Below, piece after piece: positions 26,327 through 35,288 of a DNA stretch of 64,000 bases. The position numbers and the translations under genes are program-made. The stretch spans positions 186,001 through 250,000 of the forward strand of contig NZ_BBIQ01000004.1 in NCBI RefSeq assembly GCF_000730565.1, in the 5' to 3' direction. Numbering within the stretch: position 1 is the stretch's first letter; each line of letters begins with the position of its first letter. The notes beneath the pieces were generated by a model that was not told the DNA's origin, searched no databases, and saw only the letters and a program-made list of their open reading frames with translations. This stretch comes from Pseudomonas fulva NBRC 16637 = DSM 17717 (lineage in GTDB: Bacteria > Pseudomonadota > Gammaproteobacteria > Pseudomonadales > Pseudomonadaceae).

Positions 26327-26411
26327 GGCAATCTCCTTTGCAACGGGCAGGGCAGGTTCGTAACCTTTGGCCTTGCCCGGCCGTTCAAAGTGCCAGCACT
26401 CCGATCAACGG

Positions 26412-27764
26412 TCACACCACCAGCGACAGCGCCATGATGAATACAATGCCGACCACCGACAGCAGGGTCTCCATCATGCTCCAAGTCTTGAAGGTCTCGG
26501 CCACAGTCATGTTGAAGTACTGCTTGACCAGCCAGAAACCGGCATCGTTGACATGGGACAGGATCAGCGACCCGGCACCGGTCGCCAGCACCAGCAGTTC
26601 ACGGTTGACCCCAGGCACCAGGTCGATCACAGGTGCCACGATTCCCGCACCGGTAATGGTCGCCACGGTGGCAGAGCCCGTGGCAATTCGAATCACTGCG
26701 GCGACCAGCCAGGCCAGCAGAATCGGTGATATCTCGGCCTGTACAGCCATTTGCCCGATCACGTTACCGACACCGGTATCGACCAGCATTTGCTTGAAAC
26801 CGCCGCCGGCGCCAACGATCAGGACGATGGCAGCCGTGGGCGCGAGGCTGTGATCGAGCATCTTCATGATCTGTTGGCGGTTGAAGCCGCGCGCCGAGCC
26901 AAAGGTGTAGAACGCCAGCAGCAAGGCGGCGAGCAGCGCAGTGATGGGGTGCCCGATCAGGTCCATCCATTGGCGCACGATGTGCTCAGCAGGCAATACC
27001 ACATCGGCGAAGGTCTTGAGCAGCATCAGCACCACCGGCAGCAAGACGGTGATCAAGGTGACGCTGAAGCTCGGCAGGTTGGCCTGGTCCGATTCCTTGG
27101 CGATCTGGTCCATCAGCTCCTGTGAAGGGTGCCCAGGGATATAGCGCGAGATGAAGTTGCCGAACAGTGGGCCGGCGATAATGGCCGTGGGCAGGGCCAC
27201 GATCAGGCCGTAGAAGATGGTCTTGCCGATGTCGGCATGGAAGATGCCGATGGCCAGCAACGGCCCCGGGTGCGGCGGTACCAGGCCGTGCACGACGGAC
27301 AGACCTGCCAGCAAGGGGATGCCGATCTTGATCAGCGACACTCCGGAGCGCCGCGCGACGATGAAGACCAGTGGGATGAGCAGGACGAAGCCAATCTCGA
27401 AGAACAGCGGGATGCCCACCAGAAAGGCAGCAAACATCATGGCCCAGTGCACGTTCTTCTTGCCAAAGGCCCGAATGAGGGTCTGAGCGATCTGATCGGC
27501 CCCGCCGGAATCGGCCATCAGCTTGCCCAGCATCGTACCCAGTGCGAGCACGATGCCGACGAACCCGAGCACGCCTCCGAAACCGTCCTGGAACGACTTC
27601 ATGACCTTGGCTACCGGCATACCAGAGGTCAGGCCGAGGAAGCCGGCAGCCAGGGTGAGGGCAACGAAGGGGTGCACCTTGAAATGAGTGATAAGCAGGA
27701 TCAGCCCGACGATGGTAACCAGCGCGTCGAGGAGCAGGAAAGTATCAGTAGCCAGTCCGAACAT
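26412..27764 (-). CDS. gntP: Gluconate permease, GntP family
   Basis: This is a 450-residue inner-membrane gluconate:H+ symporter with about twelve to fourteen helices. Family motifs include LVPPHPGPLLAIGIFHADIG in the middle, IVGAGGGFKQMLVDTGVG and AAVIRIATGSATVATITGAG near the C-terminus. It brings gluconate to the cytoplasm for GntK. It lies 109 bp downstream of gntK on the same strand, and an operator-like palindrome sits in that gap. It is probably repressed by GntR and induced by gluconate or 6-phosphogluconate, as known for Pseudomonas. Confidence 0.93.
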   Translation of the reverse strand: MFGLATDTFLLLDALVTIVGLILLITHFKVHPFVALTLAAGFLGLTSGMPVAKVMKSFQDGFGGVLGFVGIVLALGTMLGKLMADSGGADQIAQTLIRAFGKKNVHWAMMFAAFLVGIPLFFEIGFVLLIPLVFIVARRSGVSLIKIGIPLLAGLSVVHGLVPPHPGPLLAIGIFHADIGKTIFYGLIVALPTAIIAGPLFGNFISRYIPGHPSQELMDQIAKESDQANLPSFSVTLITVLLPVVLMLLKTFADVVLPAEHIVRQWMDLIGHPITALLAALLLAFYTFGSARGFNRQQIMKMLDHSLAPTAAIVLIVGAGGGFKQMLVDTGVGNVIGQMAVQAEISPILLAWLVAAVIRIATGSATVATITGAGIVAPVIDLVPGVNRELLVLATGAGSLILSHVNDAGFWLVKQYFNMTVAETFKTWSMMETLLSVVGIVFIMALSLVV

Positions 27765-27834
27765 GGTGTATAGGCCTCGGTCTTATCGTTGTTTTTGGCG
27801 TAGCTTGTTGGGTAAGTCATTGCATGAATGGGCT

Positions 27835-27850
27835 AAGACAGCGCTGTCTT
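27835..27850. promoter_or_regulatory. Operator-like palindrome upstream of gntP (GntR site)
   Basis: AAGACAGCGCTGTCTT is a perfect 16-bp palindrome lying 70 bp before the gntP start. The same AGCGCT-centred core occurs upstream of gntK and gntR. From memory, the P. aeruginosa GntR site also contains AGCGCT followed by a CTT element, which is conserved here. Assignment to GntR is inference from motif and context. Confidence 0.68.
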
Positions 27851-27873
27851 GACGGTCCGAAATGCGAGCAGAC

Positions 27874-28413
27874 TCAGGCAGTCTGCGCAACACTGTGCTC
27901 GGCGCAGCGCTTGAGCCAGCCGTCGACCGCCTCGGCAAGCGCAACGATCGGCTGAGTGGCGTCCAGCGTCAGGGTGAGCGGTTCATCGTAGGGCGGCTCA
28001 AGGGCGGCGAACTGGCTCTGGATGAGGCTGGCCGGCATGAAATGCCCTGGTCGCGCCAGAACCCGTTGCTCAGCTTGGGCAGGGGTGAGCTCAAGAAAGA
28101 CGAACATCAGCCCAGGCATCGCGCAGCGCAATGTGTCGCGGTAGCTGCGCTTGAGTGCGGAACAGGTGAGAATCGGCCGCATGCCGGCCTCACTCGTCGC
28201 TTGCATCTCCTGGCCCAGGCGTACCAGCCAACCGGCACGGTCATCGTCATCCAAGGGAATACCGGCGCTCATCTTGTCGATATTGGCCTGCGGGTGGAAC
28301 GCGTCACCTTCGATCAGGTGTCCGCCGCTGTAGGCCGCGATGGCAGACGCAATGCAGCTCTTGCCGCACCCGGCCACACCCATGACCACGATGGCGGGCA
28401 GTGGAGAATTCAT
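27874..28413 (-). CDS. gntK: Gluconokinase
   Basis: This 179-residue cytoplasmic kinase phosphorylates gluconate to 6-phosphogluconate with ATP. It has the Walker A motif GVAGCGKS at about residues 11-18, the substrate-binding segment LIEGDAFHPQANIDKMSAGIPL and the conserved RPILTCSALKRSYRD block. The ATG at 28411-28413 has an ideal AGGAGG 5 nt upstream; an in-frame start at 28473 would run through the operator. It is the first gene of gntK-gntP, divergent from gntR. Confidence 0.95.
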   Translation of the reverse strand: MNSPLPAIVVMGVAGCGKSCIASAIAAYSGGHLIEGDAFHPQANIDKMSAGIPLDDDDRAGWLVRLGQEMQATSEAGMRPILTCSALKRSYRDTLRCAMPGLMFVFLELTPAQAEQRVLARPGHFMPASLIQSQFAALEPPYDEPLTLTLDATQPIVALAEAVDGWLKRCAEHSVAQTA

Positions 28414-28433
28414 CTGTACCTCCTGCTGGGTGG

Positions 28434-28445
28434 GACAGCGCTGTC
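28434..28445. promoter_or_regulatory. Operator-like palindrome upstream of gntK (GntR site)
   Basis: GACAGCGCTGTC is a perfect 12-bp palindrome followed by TT, sharing its core and flank with the sites before gntP and gntR. It lies about 20 bp before the gntK ATG, where a repressor would block transcription. Confidence 0.68.
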
Positions 28446-28560
28446 TTAGGCTCGGGCAGCGCGGTCTCCCCAATGTTTATTGATCTTGTGCTTACGCAGT
28501 ATGGACGCCGTGCGGCAATCACCTGAGAGCAACCGGCAAACAGCCGTTGCCTACGTCCTG

Positions 28561-28575
28561 AGACAGCGCTACCTT
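28561..28575. promoter_or_regulatory. Operator-like site upstream of gntR (autoregulation)
   Basis: AGACAGCGCTACCTT keeps the left arm and AGCGCT core of the two perfect palindromes and the downstream CTT, but the right arm diverges. It lies 44 bp before the gntR start. It is a plausible weaker, autoregulatory GntR site. Confidence 0.52.
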
Positions 28576-28618
28576 AGAGGCCGTTCCCAGTCCTTGCAAG
28601 TAGTAAAATTACAACATT

Positions 28619-29638
28619 ATGGCCCGCATTGGTTCGCGCACAACTGGTCGTCCCACCCTGGCTGAAGTCGCCAGACTGTCCGGGGTTTCCCCCATCACTG
28701 CATCCCGGGCCTTGCGCGGCGTCAGTACCGTGGCCCCTGAACTCGCGGCCAAGGTTGTGGCTGCGGCCACCACCCTTGGCTATGTGGCCAATCCCGCCGC
28801 CCGCGCGTTGGCATCTGCCCGCAGCCACTCGGTCGTGGTGCTCATACCGTCGCTGTCCAATCAGTTGTTCATCGACACACTGGAAGCCATCCATGATGTG
28901 ATGCGCCCACGAGGGCTGGAGGTGCTGATCGGCAACTACCACTACGATACCGCCGAGGAAGAAAACCTCATTCGCAATTACCTGGCCTATCAGCCTTGTG
29001 GCATGCTGCTGACCGGTTTCGAACGCACCGACGCTTCGCGTCAGATGCTCGCGGCCAGTGGCGTACCCTGCGTGCACATGATGGAACTGGACGGGGAGGC
29101 CGACGCGTTGGCGGTGGGCTTTTCCCAACACCAGGCTGGCCGGGCCGCAGCCCAACACCTGATCGAACGCGGTTGCACCCGGCCTGGATTTATTGCAGCA
29201 CAGCTGGATCCCCGGGTCATGCAGCGGGCTGAGGGCTTTCGGCTAGCGCTGGCCGAAGCTGGATTGCACGCGCCCGAGCGGGAGGTCCTGACCCCGGCCC
29301 CGTCCTCGATCGCACTGGGAGGGGAGTTGTTCAGCCGCCTGATCAGGCAAGCCCCCGAGGTGGATGGCATCTTCTTTTGCAACGATGACCTTGCCCAAGG
29401 CGCGGTGCTTCAAGCGCTGCGCCAGGGCATCCGTGTCCCGCAGCAGGTGGCCATGGTCGGCTTCAACGATCTGCCGGCTTCGGCGCACATGGTGCCCAGG
29501 CTTACTTCCATTCGCACGCCAAGGGCTGCGGTGGGACGTGTCGCCGCCCAGGCGTTGTTGACGCTGCTCGATGGCAAAGCCGTGACGCCAGCCCGGCAGG
29601 ACCTGGGGTTTGAGTTGATGGTGCGAGAAAGCTCCTGA
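28619..29638 (+). CDS. gntR: LacI-family gluconate repressor GntR
   Basis: This is a 339-residue cytoplasmic repressor. The N-terminal LacI helix-turn-helix (about 12-60) contains PTLAEVARLSGVSPITASRAL and a hinge helix NPAARALASAR; a periplasmic-binding-protein-like effector domain follows (about 68-335). It is divergent from gntK-gntP, with AGCGCT-centred sites between. The family in pseudomonads responds to gluconate and 6-phosphogluconate. The ATG at 28619 has no clear ribosome site. Confidence 0.9.
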   Translation: MARIGSRTTGRPTLAEVARLSGVSPITASRALRGVSTVAPELAAKVVAAATTLGYVANPAARALASARSHSVVVLIPSLSNQLFIDTLEAIHDVMRPRGLEVLIGNYHYDTAEEENLIRNYLAYQPCGMLLTGFERTDASRQMLAASGVPCVHMMELDGEADALAVGFSQHQAGRAAAQHLIERGCTRPGFIAAQLDPRVMQRAEGFRLALAEAGLHAPEREVLTPAPSSIALGGELFSRLIRQAPEVDGIFFCNDDLAQGAVLQALRQGIRVPQQVAMVGFNDLPASAHMVPRLTSIRTPRAAVGRVAAQALLTLLDGKAVTPARQDLGFELMVRESS

Positions 29639-29681
29639 GGTTTCACGCGCACCGGTTTTACGCGCACCTGGTGCGAGTGAC

Positions 29682-32600
29682 TCAATTCGGCTCTGATGGT
29701 CTGGGCATGGCTTCCAAGGTAGCGATCAGGTCTTTGTGCAGTGTTTGCAGGGTGTCCTGGAGTACCCGACACAAGTTGTCTACAGGATCACCTGCTACAA
29801 GCGCCTGCTCGAGTGCTTCGCAGTCGGCGACCAAGTGACGTACCTTAAGCATCTTGGCCCCACCCTTGATGCGGTGAACCAATGCCTTGAGCGTCCCGTC
29901 CGGCGGCTGCCCATCCAGGGTGCGCAGCGTTGAAAGGTCTTCGGCCACGCTTTGCGACAATTGCTCGATCAGATGCCTGATCAAATCGTCGTCGTCGCGG
30001 GTCAAGTGACGCAGCTCGGCCAGGTTCAAGCCGCCGGGCCGGGCAGGTGCAGGGGCTGCTGGTGGCTTGCGAGCCGCCTGCGGCAGGTGTGCCTTGAGGC
30101 CATGCAGGCCGATAGGCTTGAACAGGCAGTCATCCATCCCGCTCGCCAGGCATCGCTCCCGCTCTTCGGCCTGGGCATTGGCGGTTACCCCCAGAATCGT
30201 CGCGGGCGACAGTCCTTGCTGGCGTTCTTGAGCACGGATACAGCAGGCCAGCTCATGACCGTCCATCACAGGCATGCTGCAGTCGGTGATCACCACGTCA
30301 AAGCGCGTTTCTCGCCACAGCTGCAACGCGATTTCGCCGTTCTGCGCCTGGGTCACCTGATGGCCCAAGGCGCGCAACTGACGTTCAAGCAACAGCAGAT
30401 TGGCCGGGTAGTCGTCCACGACCAGGATGTGCAACGGGCAAGCATCAAGGCCCGTGGTTGGGTCCTGCCCGTCAGAAATGATCTGGGGCGTACACTGGGG
30501 CAGGGCCATGAGGATCTGGACCCTGGTACCCACTCCCTCCACACTCTGCAGTGTCAGCGTACCGCCCATGAGCTCGGCCAGGGCACGGCTGATGACCAGG
30601 CCCAGCCCAGTGCCCTGGCGCGCACGGGGCCCGTCGACCTGTACGAATGCATTGAACAGGCGTGCCTGGTCCGCAGGGCTTATGCCGATACCCGAATCGC
30701 GCACACAGAGCTCGACGCGCTGGAGTTCGCCCTGTACCGAGGTGCGCATCGCGGTGTGGACTTCACCACGGTCGGTGAACTTGATCGCATTGCTGATCAG
30801 GTTCGACAGCACCTGCTTCAGGCGCGCAGCATCTACCTGGACCCAGACCGGTTCGGTGGGTAGGTCACAGGCGAGCTCAAGGCCCTTGAACCTCGCATTG
30901 CCTTCGAACACGCGAAGGGTAGCGCGCACCAGGTCCACCAGGTCGGTGGGGATCGGCTGCAAACTGATGTGGCCTGACTCGATCCTGGAAATATCGAGAA
31001 TATCGCCTATCAACCCTAGCAGCCCCAGTGCCGACTCATGGGCTGTCTCGAGCATGTGGGTATCGCATCGACCGGCGCGACTGTCCTCGAGCGCCAGTTC
31101 CAACAAGCCGAGCACGGCGTTCATGGGGGTGCGTATCTCATGGCTCATGGTGGCCAGGAACGTGCTTTTCATGAGGCTGGCCTGCTCGGCTTCATCCTTG
31201 GCATGGCGAAGTTGCTCCAGCAAGCCTCGGCTCAGCGCCAGTTGTGTCTGCAGGGCGCGCTCGGCTTCGACCCGCTTCTGGATCAGTTTGCGCAGGTAGC
31301 TGTTCCAGAAGACGACACCTGCGATCAGCAACGCGGCAATCACCAGTACCTGGAGCGCCAGTTCTCGGTAGTTGCGCCATGGGCTGTCGCTGACCACGGT
31401 GCTCGTCCTCCAGCGATTGATCAGTTGCTCAAGTTCTTCGGGCGCTATACTCAGCAATGCTTTGTCCAGGATCGATTGTAGTTGGGGTTGATCGGCCGCG
31501 ACGGCAAACGCCGCAACGGCTGGGTCTTCGTCAAGGATGCTCGCGATCTGAAGGCGGTTCTTGAAGACGTGACTGATGTAATAGGCCGCGTTGATATGGC
31601 TACTCAACGCGGCATCAGCGCTGCGATTGACCACAGCCTCCATCAGGTCCAGCGGGTTGTCGACTTCGACAAGCCGCGCGCGGGGGTAGCGCTGCTGGAG
31701 CATGGCGCGTTGCGGAGAATTGCGAATAAATGCGATTCGTTGCGGTTCAAAGCGCTTGATGCCGGCTTGCGAAGGGTTATCGACGCGGGTAACGAGCACG
31801 CGCGGGCTGATCAGGTAGGGCCGTGTGTAGCGCACTTGTTTGGACCGTTCAGCGCCGTAACCCAATGCGCCGATCATCAGTGCGTCGCGCTGGCCCAGAC
31901 GGTCGATCATGGACTGGGCAGACTCGGCTTGCCTGGTATGAAAATGCAGCCCGGTCCTTAGGGTAATTTGTTTAAGCAGGTCCAGGGTTATGCCACTGGG
32001 TCGCTGCTGATCATCGTAGAACGTCAAGGGTGCCAAGGCCGGATTGATCAACACGTCTACCACCGGGTGAGCCTTGATCCAGGCTTGCTCCTCATCTGTC
32101 AGTACACTCAGGTGGCGCTGCAACAAAAGACTGGTATTGCTGTTGCTCCAGCGCTTGAGGATGGCCAGGCGCTCGCTTTCCCCAATCCGGCGCAGTGCCT
32201 TGTCGAGCAGTTGACGCAGCGCATCGTTATCGCGTGCCACTGCAAAGGCAAACGCTTCTGGGACGATGGGTGAGAAGTGATCGATCCGCAGGGCACCTCT
32301 GAAGGTCTTGCCGATCAGATAGTCTGTGCTGATTGCATCGCCCAGGTAGGCATCGGCTTCGCCCATAGCCACAGCGGCAAGGCCAGCCTGGGTGGAGCGA
32401 TACAAAACCAGCTGCGCTGCCGGGTAAAGGGCGCGGGCACGATTGGCGGGTAGATAATGGTCAACCATGGCCAGACGCAGCCCTGCAAGATCGTGGGCCG
32501 GTGCAAGACGCTGGCCTTCGCGCGTGACGATCACCGGCAGGTCATCGGCATACGATGTACTCAGACTCAACCCAGCGTCTGCAGCCTCAAAGCTGTTGGA

Positions 32601-32969
32601 GCTGCCCAGTACGTCCACACGTCCTTCATGCAGCGCCTCAATGGCCTGATAACGGCTATCGAAACGCTTTACTTCGACGGCTATACCCAACAACTCAGCG
32701 ATGATGCCGACGTAATCCGCTGTCAGACCTTCGTAGTCACTGGGACTTACGTTGATATCAAATGGTGGATAGTCCGGCCGTGAGGTGCCCAGCACCAGGC
32801 GCTTGCGAGCGTCCAGCCACTGGCGCTCGGCCGTTTGCAGATTCAAGGGCTGCGTGGCGCTCACCGAACGGGCCAGCAAACTGCGCGTCTCGCTCGCCAG
32901 CGACTGCGCGACAGGCCCTGCCAGTACCATCAGCAGGAGGGTACTGGCCAGCAAACGTTTAATCGTCAT
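29682..32969 (-). CDS. BvgS/EvgS-type unorthodox hybrid sensor kinase
   Basis: This is a 1095-residue inner-membrane kinase. After a signal anchor come two periplasmic SBP_bac_3 Venus-flytrap domains (about 50-285 and 300-520), a helix near 540-560 and a short coiled coil. The kinase core carries the H-box histidine in TMSHEIRTPMN and ATP-site motifs DSGIGIS and GLGLVIS. A receiver with the phosphorylatable Asp in ITDCSMP and a C-terminal Hpt domain with the histidine in ALVHRIKGGAKML complete the phosphorelay. No PAS domain was seen. I chose the ATG at 32967-32969, 10 nt after the regulator stop; an earlier in-frame start lies inside the regulator gene. The ligand is unknown, probably a small polar solute. 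Confidence 0.92.
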   Translation of the reverse strand: MTIKRLLASTLLLMVLAGPVAQSLASETRSLLARSVSATQPLNLQTAERQWLDARKRLVLGTSRPDYPPFDINVSPSDYEGLTADYVGIIAELLGIAVEVKRFDSRYQAIEALHEGRVDVLGSSNSFEAADAGLSLSTSYADDLPVIVTREGQRLAPAHDLAGLRLAMVDHYLPANRARALYPAAQLVLYRSTQAGLAAVAMGEADAYLGDAISTDYLIGKTFRGALRIDHFSPIVPEAFAFAVARDNDALRQLLDKALRRIGESERLAILKRWSNSNTSLLLQRHLSVLTDEEQAWIKAHPVVDVLINPALAPLTFYDDQQRPSGITLDLLKQITLRTGLHFHTRQAESAQSMIDRLGQRDALMIGALGYGAERSKQVRYTRPYLISPRVLVTRVDNPSQAGIKRFEPQRIAFIRNSPQRAMLQQRYPRARLVEVDNPLDLMEAVVNRSADAALSSHINAAYYISHVFKNRLQIASILDEDPAVAAFAVAADQPQLQSILDKALLSIAPEELEQLINRWRTSTVVSDSPWRNYRELALQVLVIAALLIAGVVFWNSYLRKLIQKRVEAERALQTQLALSRGLLEQLRHAKDEAEQASLMKSTFLATMSHEIRTPMNAVLGLLELALEDSRAGRCDTHMLETAHESALGLLGLIGDILDISRIESGHISLQPIPTDLVDLVRATLRVFEGNARFKGLELACDLPTEPVWVQVDAARLKQVLSNLISNAIKFTDRGEVHTAMRTSVQGELQRVELCVRDSGIGISPADQARLFNAFVQVDGPRARQGTGLGLVISRALAELMGGTLTLQSVEGVGTRVQILMALPQCTPQIISDGQDPTTGLDACPLHILVVDDYPANLLLLERQLRALGHQVTQAQNGEIALQLWRETRFDVVITDCSMPVMDGHELACCIRAQERQQGLSPATILGVTANAQAEERERCLASGMDDCLFKPIGLHGLKAHLPQAARKPPAAPAPARPGGLNLAELRHLTRDDDDLIRHLIEQLSQSVAEDLSTLRTLDGQPPDGTLKALVHRIKGGAKMLKVRHLVADCEALEQALVAGDPVDNLCRVLQDTLQTLHKDLIATLEAMPRPSEPN

Positions 32970-32979
32970 GCACCGCTCA

Positions 32980-33594
32980 TCAGTAGACGTGGTTGCGCTT
33001 GGCCAGGTCCACCATTTCCACCAGCGACTCGGTCTTGAGCTTATCCATGATCCGGCCACGGTAGGTGCTGATGGTCTTGGCGCTGAGGTTCATGCTACTG
33101 CCGATGTTCTTGTTGCTTTCTCCACGGGCCAGACGCCTGAGAACCTCCATTTCGCGGTTGGAAAGGCTCGCCAGGCGCATGGGCTCGCTTTCGAGCGAAT
33201 TGCTGTTGACCGACATCTGCGGGAACGTCGAATAGCCTTTTACCAGGGCCTTGAGCGCGAACAGCAAGGCGTCGTGATCTTCATCCTTGGTCACGAATGC
33301 GCCGATGCCTGCGTCCAGACAGCGGCGTACATACAAGTCGGTCGCCTGGCCAGTGAGCACCATGATCTTGGGCACCTGATCGAGTGATTGCAGGCGCTTG
33401 ATAACTTCCATTCCGTCCAGCCCAGGCAAACCGATGTCGAGAATCACCACGTCCGGTTTGAGCTCGCGTGCCATTTGCGCGACTTCACTGCCATTGCCCA
33501 CTTCTGCAACGACATTGAAACGTTCATGTTCGAGCAGCATGCGCAGGGACATACGGACGACGGGGTGGTCGTCCACGATCAGCACATTGGTCAT
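32980..33594 (-). CDS. NarL/LuxR-family response regulator (BvgA/EvgA-type)
   Basis: This is a 204-residue cytoplasmic regulator. The receiver (about 1-118) has the acidic pair DD (residues 8-9), the phosphorylatable Asp in VVILDIGLPG and the switch lysine in FVTKDED. The LuxR-type helix-turn-helix (about 140-200) has the pattern LSNREMEVLRRLARGESNKNIG. It is the first gene of a two-gene operon with the BvgS-type kinase and should receive phosphate from its Hpt domain. Target genes are unknown; the adjacent gluconate genes and the cobalamin operon are possible but unproven. Confidence 0.92.
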   Translation of the reverse strand: MTNVLIVDDHPVVRMSLRMLLEHERFNVVAEVGNGSEVAQMARELKPDVVILDIGLPGLDGMEVIKRLQSLDQVPKIMVLTGQATDLYVRRCLDAGIGAFVTKDEDHDALLFALKALVKGYSTFPQMSVNSNSLESEPMRLASLSNREMEVLRRLARGESNKNIGSSMNLSAKTISTYRGRIMDKLKTESLVEMVDLAKRNHVY

Positions 33595-33814
33595 TGGGAA
33601 AACTCCTGTTCAGATATGGTCCGCTTCCTGGGACACTCAGGAATACTTCTGTAAGCGGGTTAGTCAGAAGCGCAGCAAGATACGACCATTACCGAACTTT
33701 GATAATGCCGAGTATAGAAGTGTTGAATAACCTTGAAGGAGCCGATGAAAAATCCTACAAAAAGGCGGGCGGTTCAGCAGCTTGTGGCCTCGCGTTGGCT
33801 GCCGAACCGTATGA

Positions 33815-34057
33815 TCAGGTACAGGCAGTGTGTACTTTGTTTACGCGCAGTGAAGATGCAGGGTGTTCAGCCAACGATTTGCCCACGCGCGCGGGACGAA
33901 TCGAAAGAACGCCCTGGCAGTTGGGGCATCGACCATGCAAGCGTCCCTGCGCACACCCTCGGCAAAACGTGCATTCGAAGGAGCAGATGAAGGCATCGAG
34001 GCTGTCACCGGGCAGGTCGGCATCGCAACACTCGCAGTTGGGGCGTAATTCCAGCAT
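33815..34057 (-). CDS. DUF1272 cysteine-rich protein
   Basis: This is an 80-residue protein. Its first about 55 residues match DUF1272: MLELRPNCECCDADLP, then SFECTFCRGCA and CPNCQG. These make at least four paired cysteines that probably bind zinc (or another divalent metal) as a zinc-ribbon-like fold. A 25-residue tail beyond the domain is less conserved-looking. AGGAACC precedes the ATG. It lies 63 bp after cobM on the same strand and may be the last gene of the riboswitch-controlled operon. Function unknown. Confidence 0.82.
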   Translation of the reverse strand: MLELRPNCECCDADLPGDSLDAFICSFECTFCRGCAQGRLHGRCPNCQGVLSIRPARVGKSLAEHPASSLRVNKVHTACT

Positions 34058-34120
34058 AGGCGTGGTTCCTGTCGGGAGGGTCTGGAGGCAGTGTGCTCCG
34101 GGCTGGAACTGGCTCGCAAG

Positions 34121-34867
34121 CTAGGCGCGGTACAGGTGCGCATGTCCGGCACGGTAAAGGGCCGATTCGGCGAACGGCGTGTCACCCAGCACTCGGCCCA
34201 CCACAATCAACGCGGTGCGGCGATAACCTTTGAGGGCGGCGCGCTCGACGATGTCGTCCAGTGTGCCTCGCACCCAGTCCTGGTCCGGCCAGGTGGCGCG
34301 GTAAACCACGGCAATGGGGCAGTCGCCACCGTAGTGAGGCCGCAGCTGCTCAACGATGCGTGCCAGGTGCTTGACCCCCAGGTGAATGGCTAGCGTCGTG
34401 GCATGGCGCGCAAGCGCCTCCAACTGCTCGCCGGCTGGCATGGGCGAGCTGTCTGCGAAGCGAGTAAGGATCACGCTCTGAGCGACGTCGGGCAAGGTCA
34501 GTTCGCATCCCAGCAACGCGGCGCTCGCAGCCACGGCGGTGACGCCCGGCACAATCTGATAATCAATGCCAAGACGCTGTAGGTGGCGGATCTGCTCACC
34601 GATAGCGCCATAAAGACTCGGATCACCGCTGTGCACGCGTGCGACATCCTTGCCCTGGGCATGGGCGCACGCAATGGCGTCGATGATCTGCTCAAGATGC
34701 AGTTCTGCGCTGTTGATCAGGGTGTCGGCGCAGTGACCTTCCAGAACGGCAAGAGGGACCAGGGAACCGGCATAAATGATGACAGGGCAGGTGCGAATCA
34801 GGCGCTGCCCCTTGACCGTGATCAGCTCGGGGTCGCCGGGGCCGGCGCCGATGAAATAAACCGTCAT
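34121..34867 (-). CDS. cobM: Precorrin-4 C11-methyltransferase
   Basis: This is a 248-residue cytoplasmic S-adenosylmethionine-dependent methyltransferase. It methylates precorrin-4 at C-11 to give precorrin-5 in the aerobic cobalamin pathway. The tetrapyrrole-methylase signature VYFIGAGPGDPELITVKG opens the protein; VARVHSGDPSLYGA and VPGVTAVAASAA follow as in CobM/CbiF. It lies 34 bp after cobE. Other cob genes of the pathway are not in this window. Confidence 0.94.
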   Translation of the reverse strand: MTVYFIGAGPGDPELITVKGQRLIRTCPVIIYAGSLVPLAVLEGHCADTLINSAELHLEQIIDAIACAHAQGKDVARVHSGDPSLYGAIGEQIRHLQRLGIDYQIVPGVTAVAASAALLGCELTLPDVAQSVILTRFADSSPMPAGEQLEALARHATTLAIHLGVKHLARIVEQLRPHYGGDCPIAVVYRATWPDQDWVRGTLDDIVERAALKGYRRTALIVVGRVLGDTPFAESALYRAGHAHLYRA

Positions 34868-34901
34868 GGTATTCCTGAATGATTGACAAGGGTGAGCGGG
34901 A

Positions 34902-35288
34902 TCAATGAGCGATGGCGAGGGTCGCAGGGCCCAGGGTTTGACGCGTGATCAGAAGCTTCGTTTCGCCATTGTACTGGTCGGCCATTGCCAGTGCTGCACT
35001 CTCTGCCACGCCCCAGCACCCGCTGTGCGCAAAAGCGACGGCTGAGCGGTGGCTCAGATGCGCTTCGAAGCGATTCAAGTGCGATGCAGGGTAGAACAAC
35101 AGAGGCAGCGCCAGATGGCTCGCCAATGCATGCAGCCCCGGCTCGTGCGCCTTGAGATCGATGCTGGCGATACCGTGAAGGTACGCAGCGTCCAGGCCCC
35201 GCTGAGCGAGGCCTTGTTCGAGCAAGGTCAACAACCTGTCCATCGGGCAACCACCACGGCAGCCAAACCCTGCATAGAACGGCTTCAC
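34902..35288 (-). CDS. cobE: Cobalamin biosynthesis protein CobE (CbiG C-terminal domain)
   Basis: This is a 128-residue protein equivalent to the CbiG C-terminal domain. The N-terminus YAGFGCRGGCP and the central GIASIDLKAHEPGL match CobE of aerobic cobalamin producers, as does SGCWGVAESAAL. The family supports corrin-ring synthesis, but its exact reaction is unclear. The ATG overlaps the cbtA stop by 4 bp, so translation is probably coupled. Confidence 0.88.
   Translation of the reverse strand: MKPFYAGFGCRGGCPMDRLLTLLEQGLAQRGLDAAYLHGIASIDLKAHEPGLHALASHLALPLLFYPASHLNRFEAHLSHRSAVAFAHSGCWGVAESAALAMADQYNGETKLLITRQTLGPATLAIAH

Noticed and set aside
29638..29681. Tandem TTT-ACGCGCACC direct repeat between gntR and the sensor kinase gene
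   Set aside because: There are only two imperfect copies of about 15 bp, without stem-loop or T-run. It is too short to assign a role.
33733..33990. Forward ORF with AAGGAG before an ATG at 33745, opposite the DUF1272 gene
   Set aside because: The ribosome-site spacing is short, the peptide is basic and featureless, and it overlaps a recognisable DUF1272 gene on the other strand.
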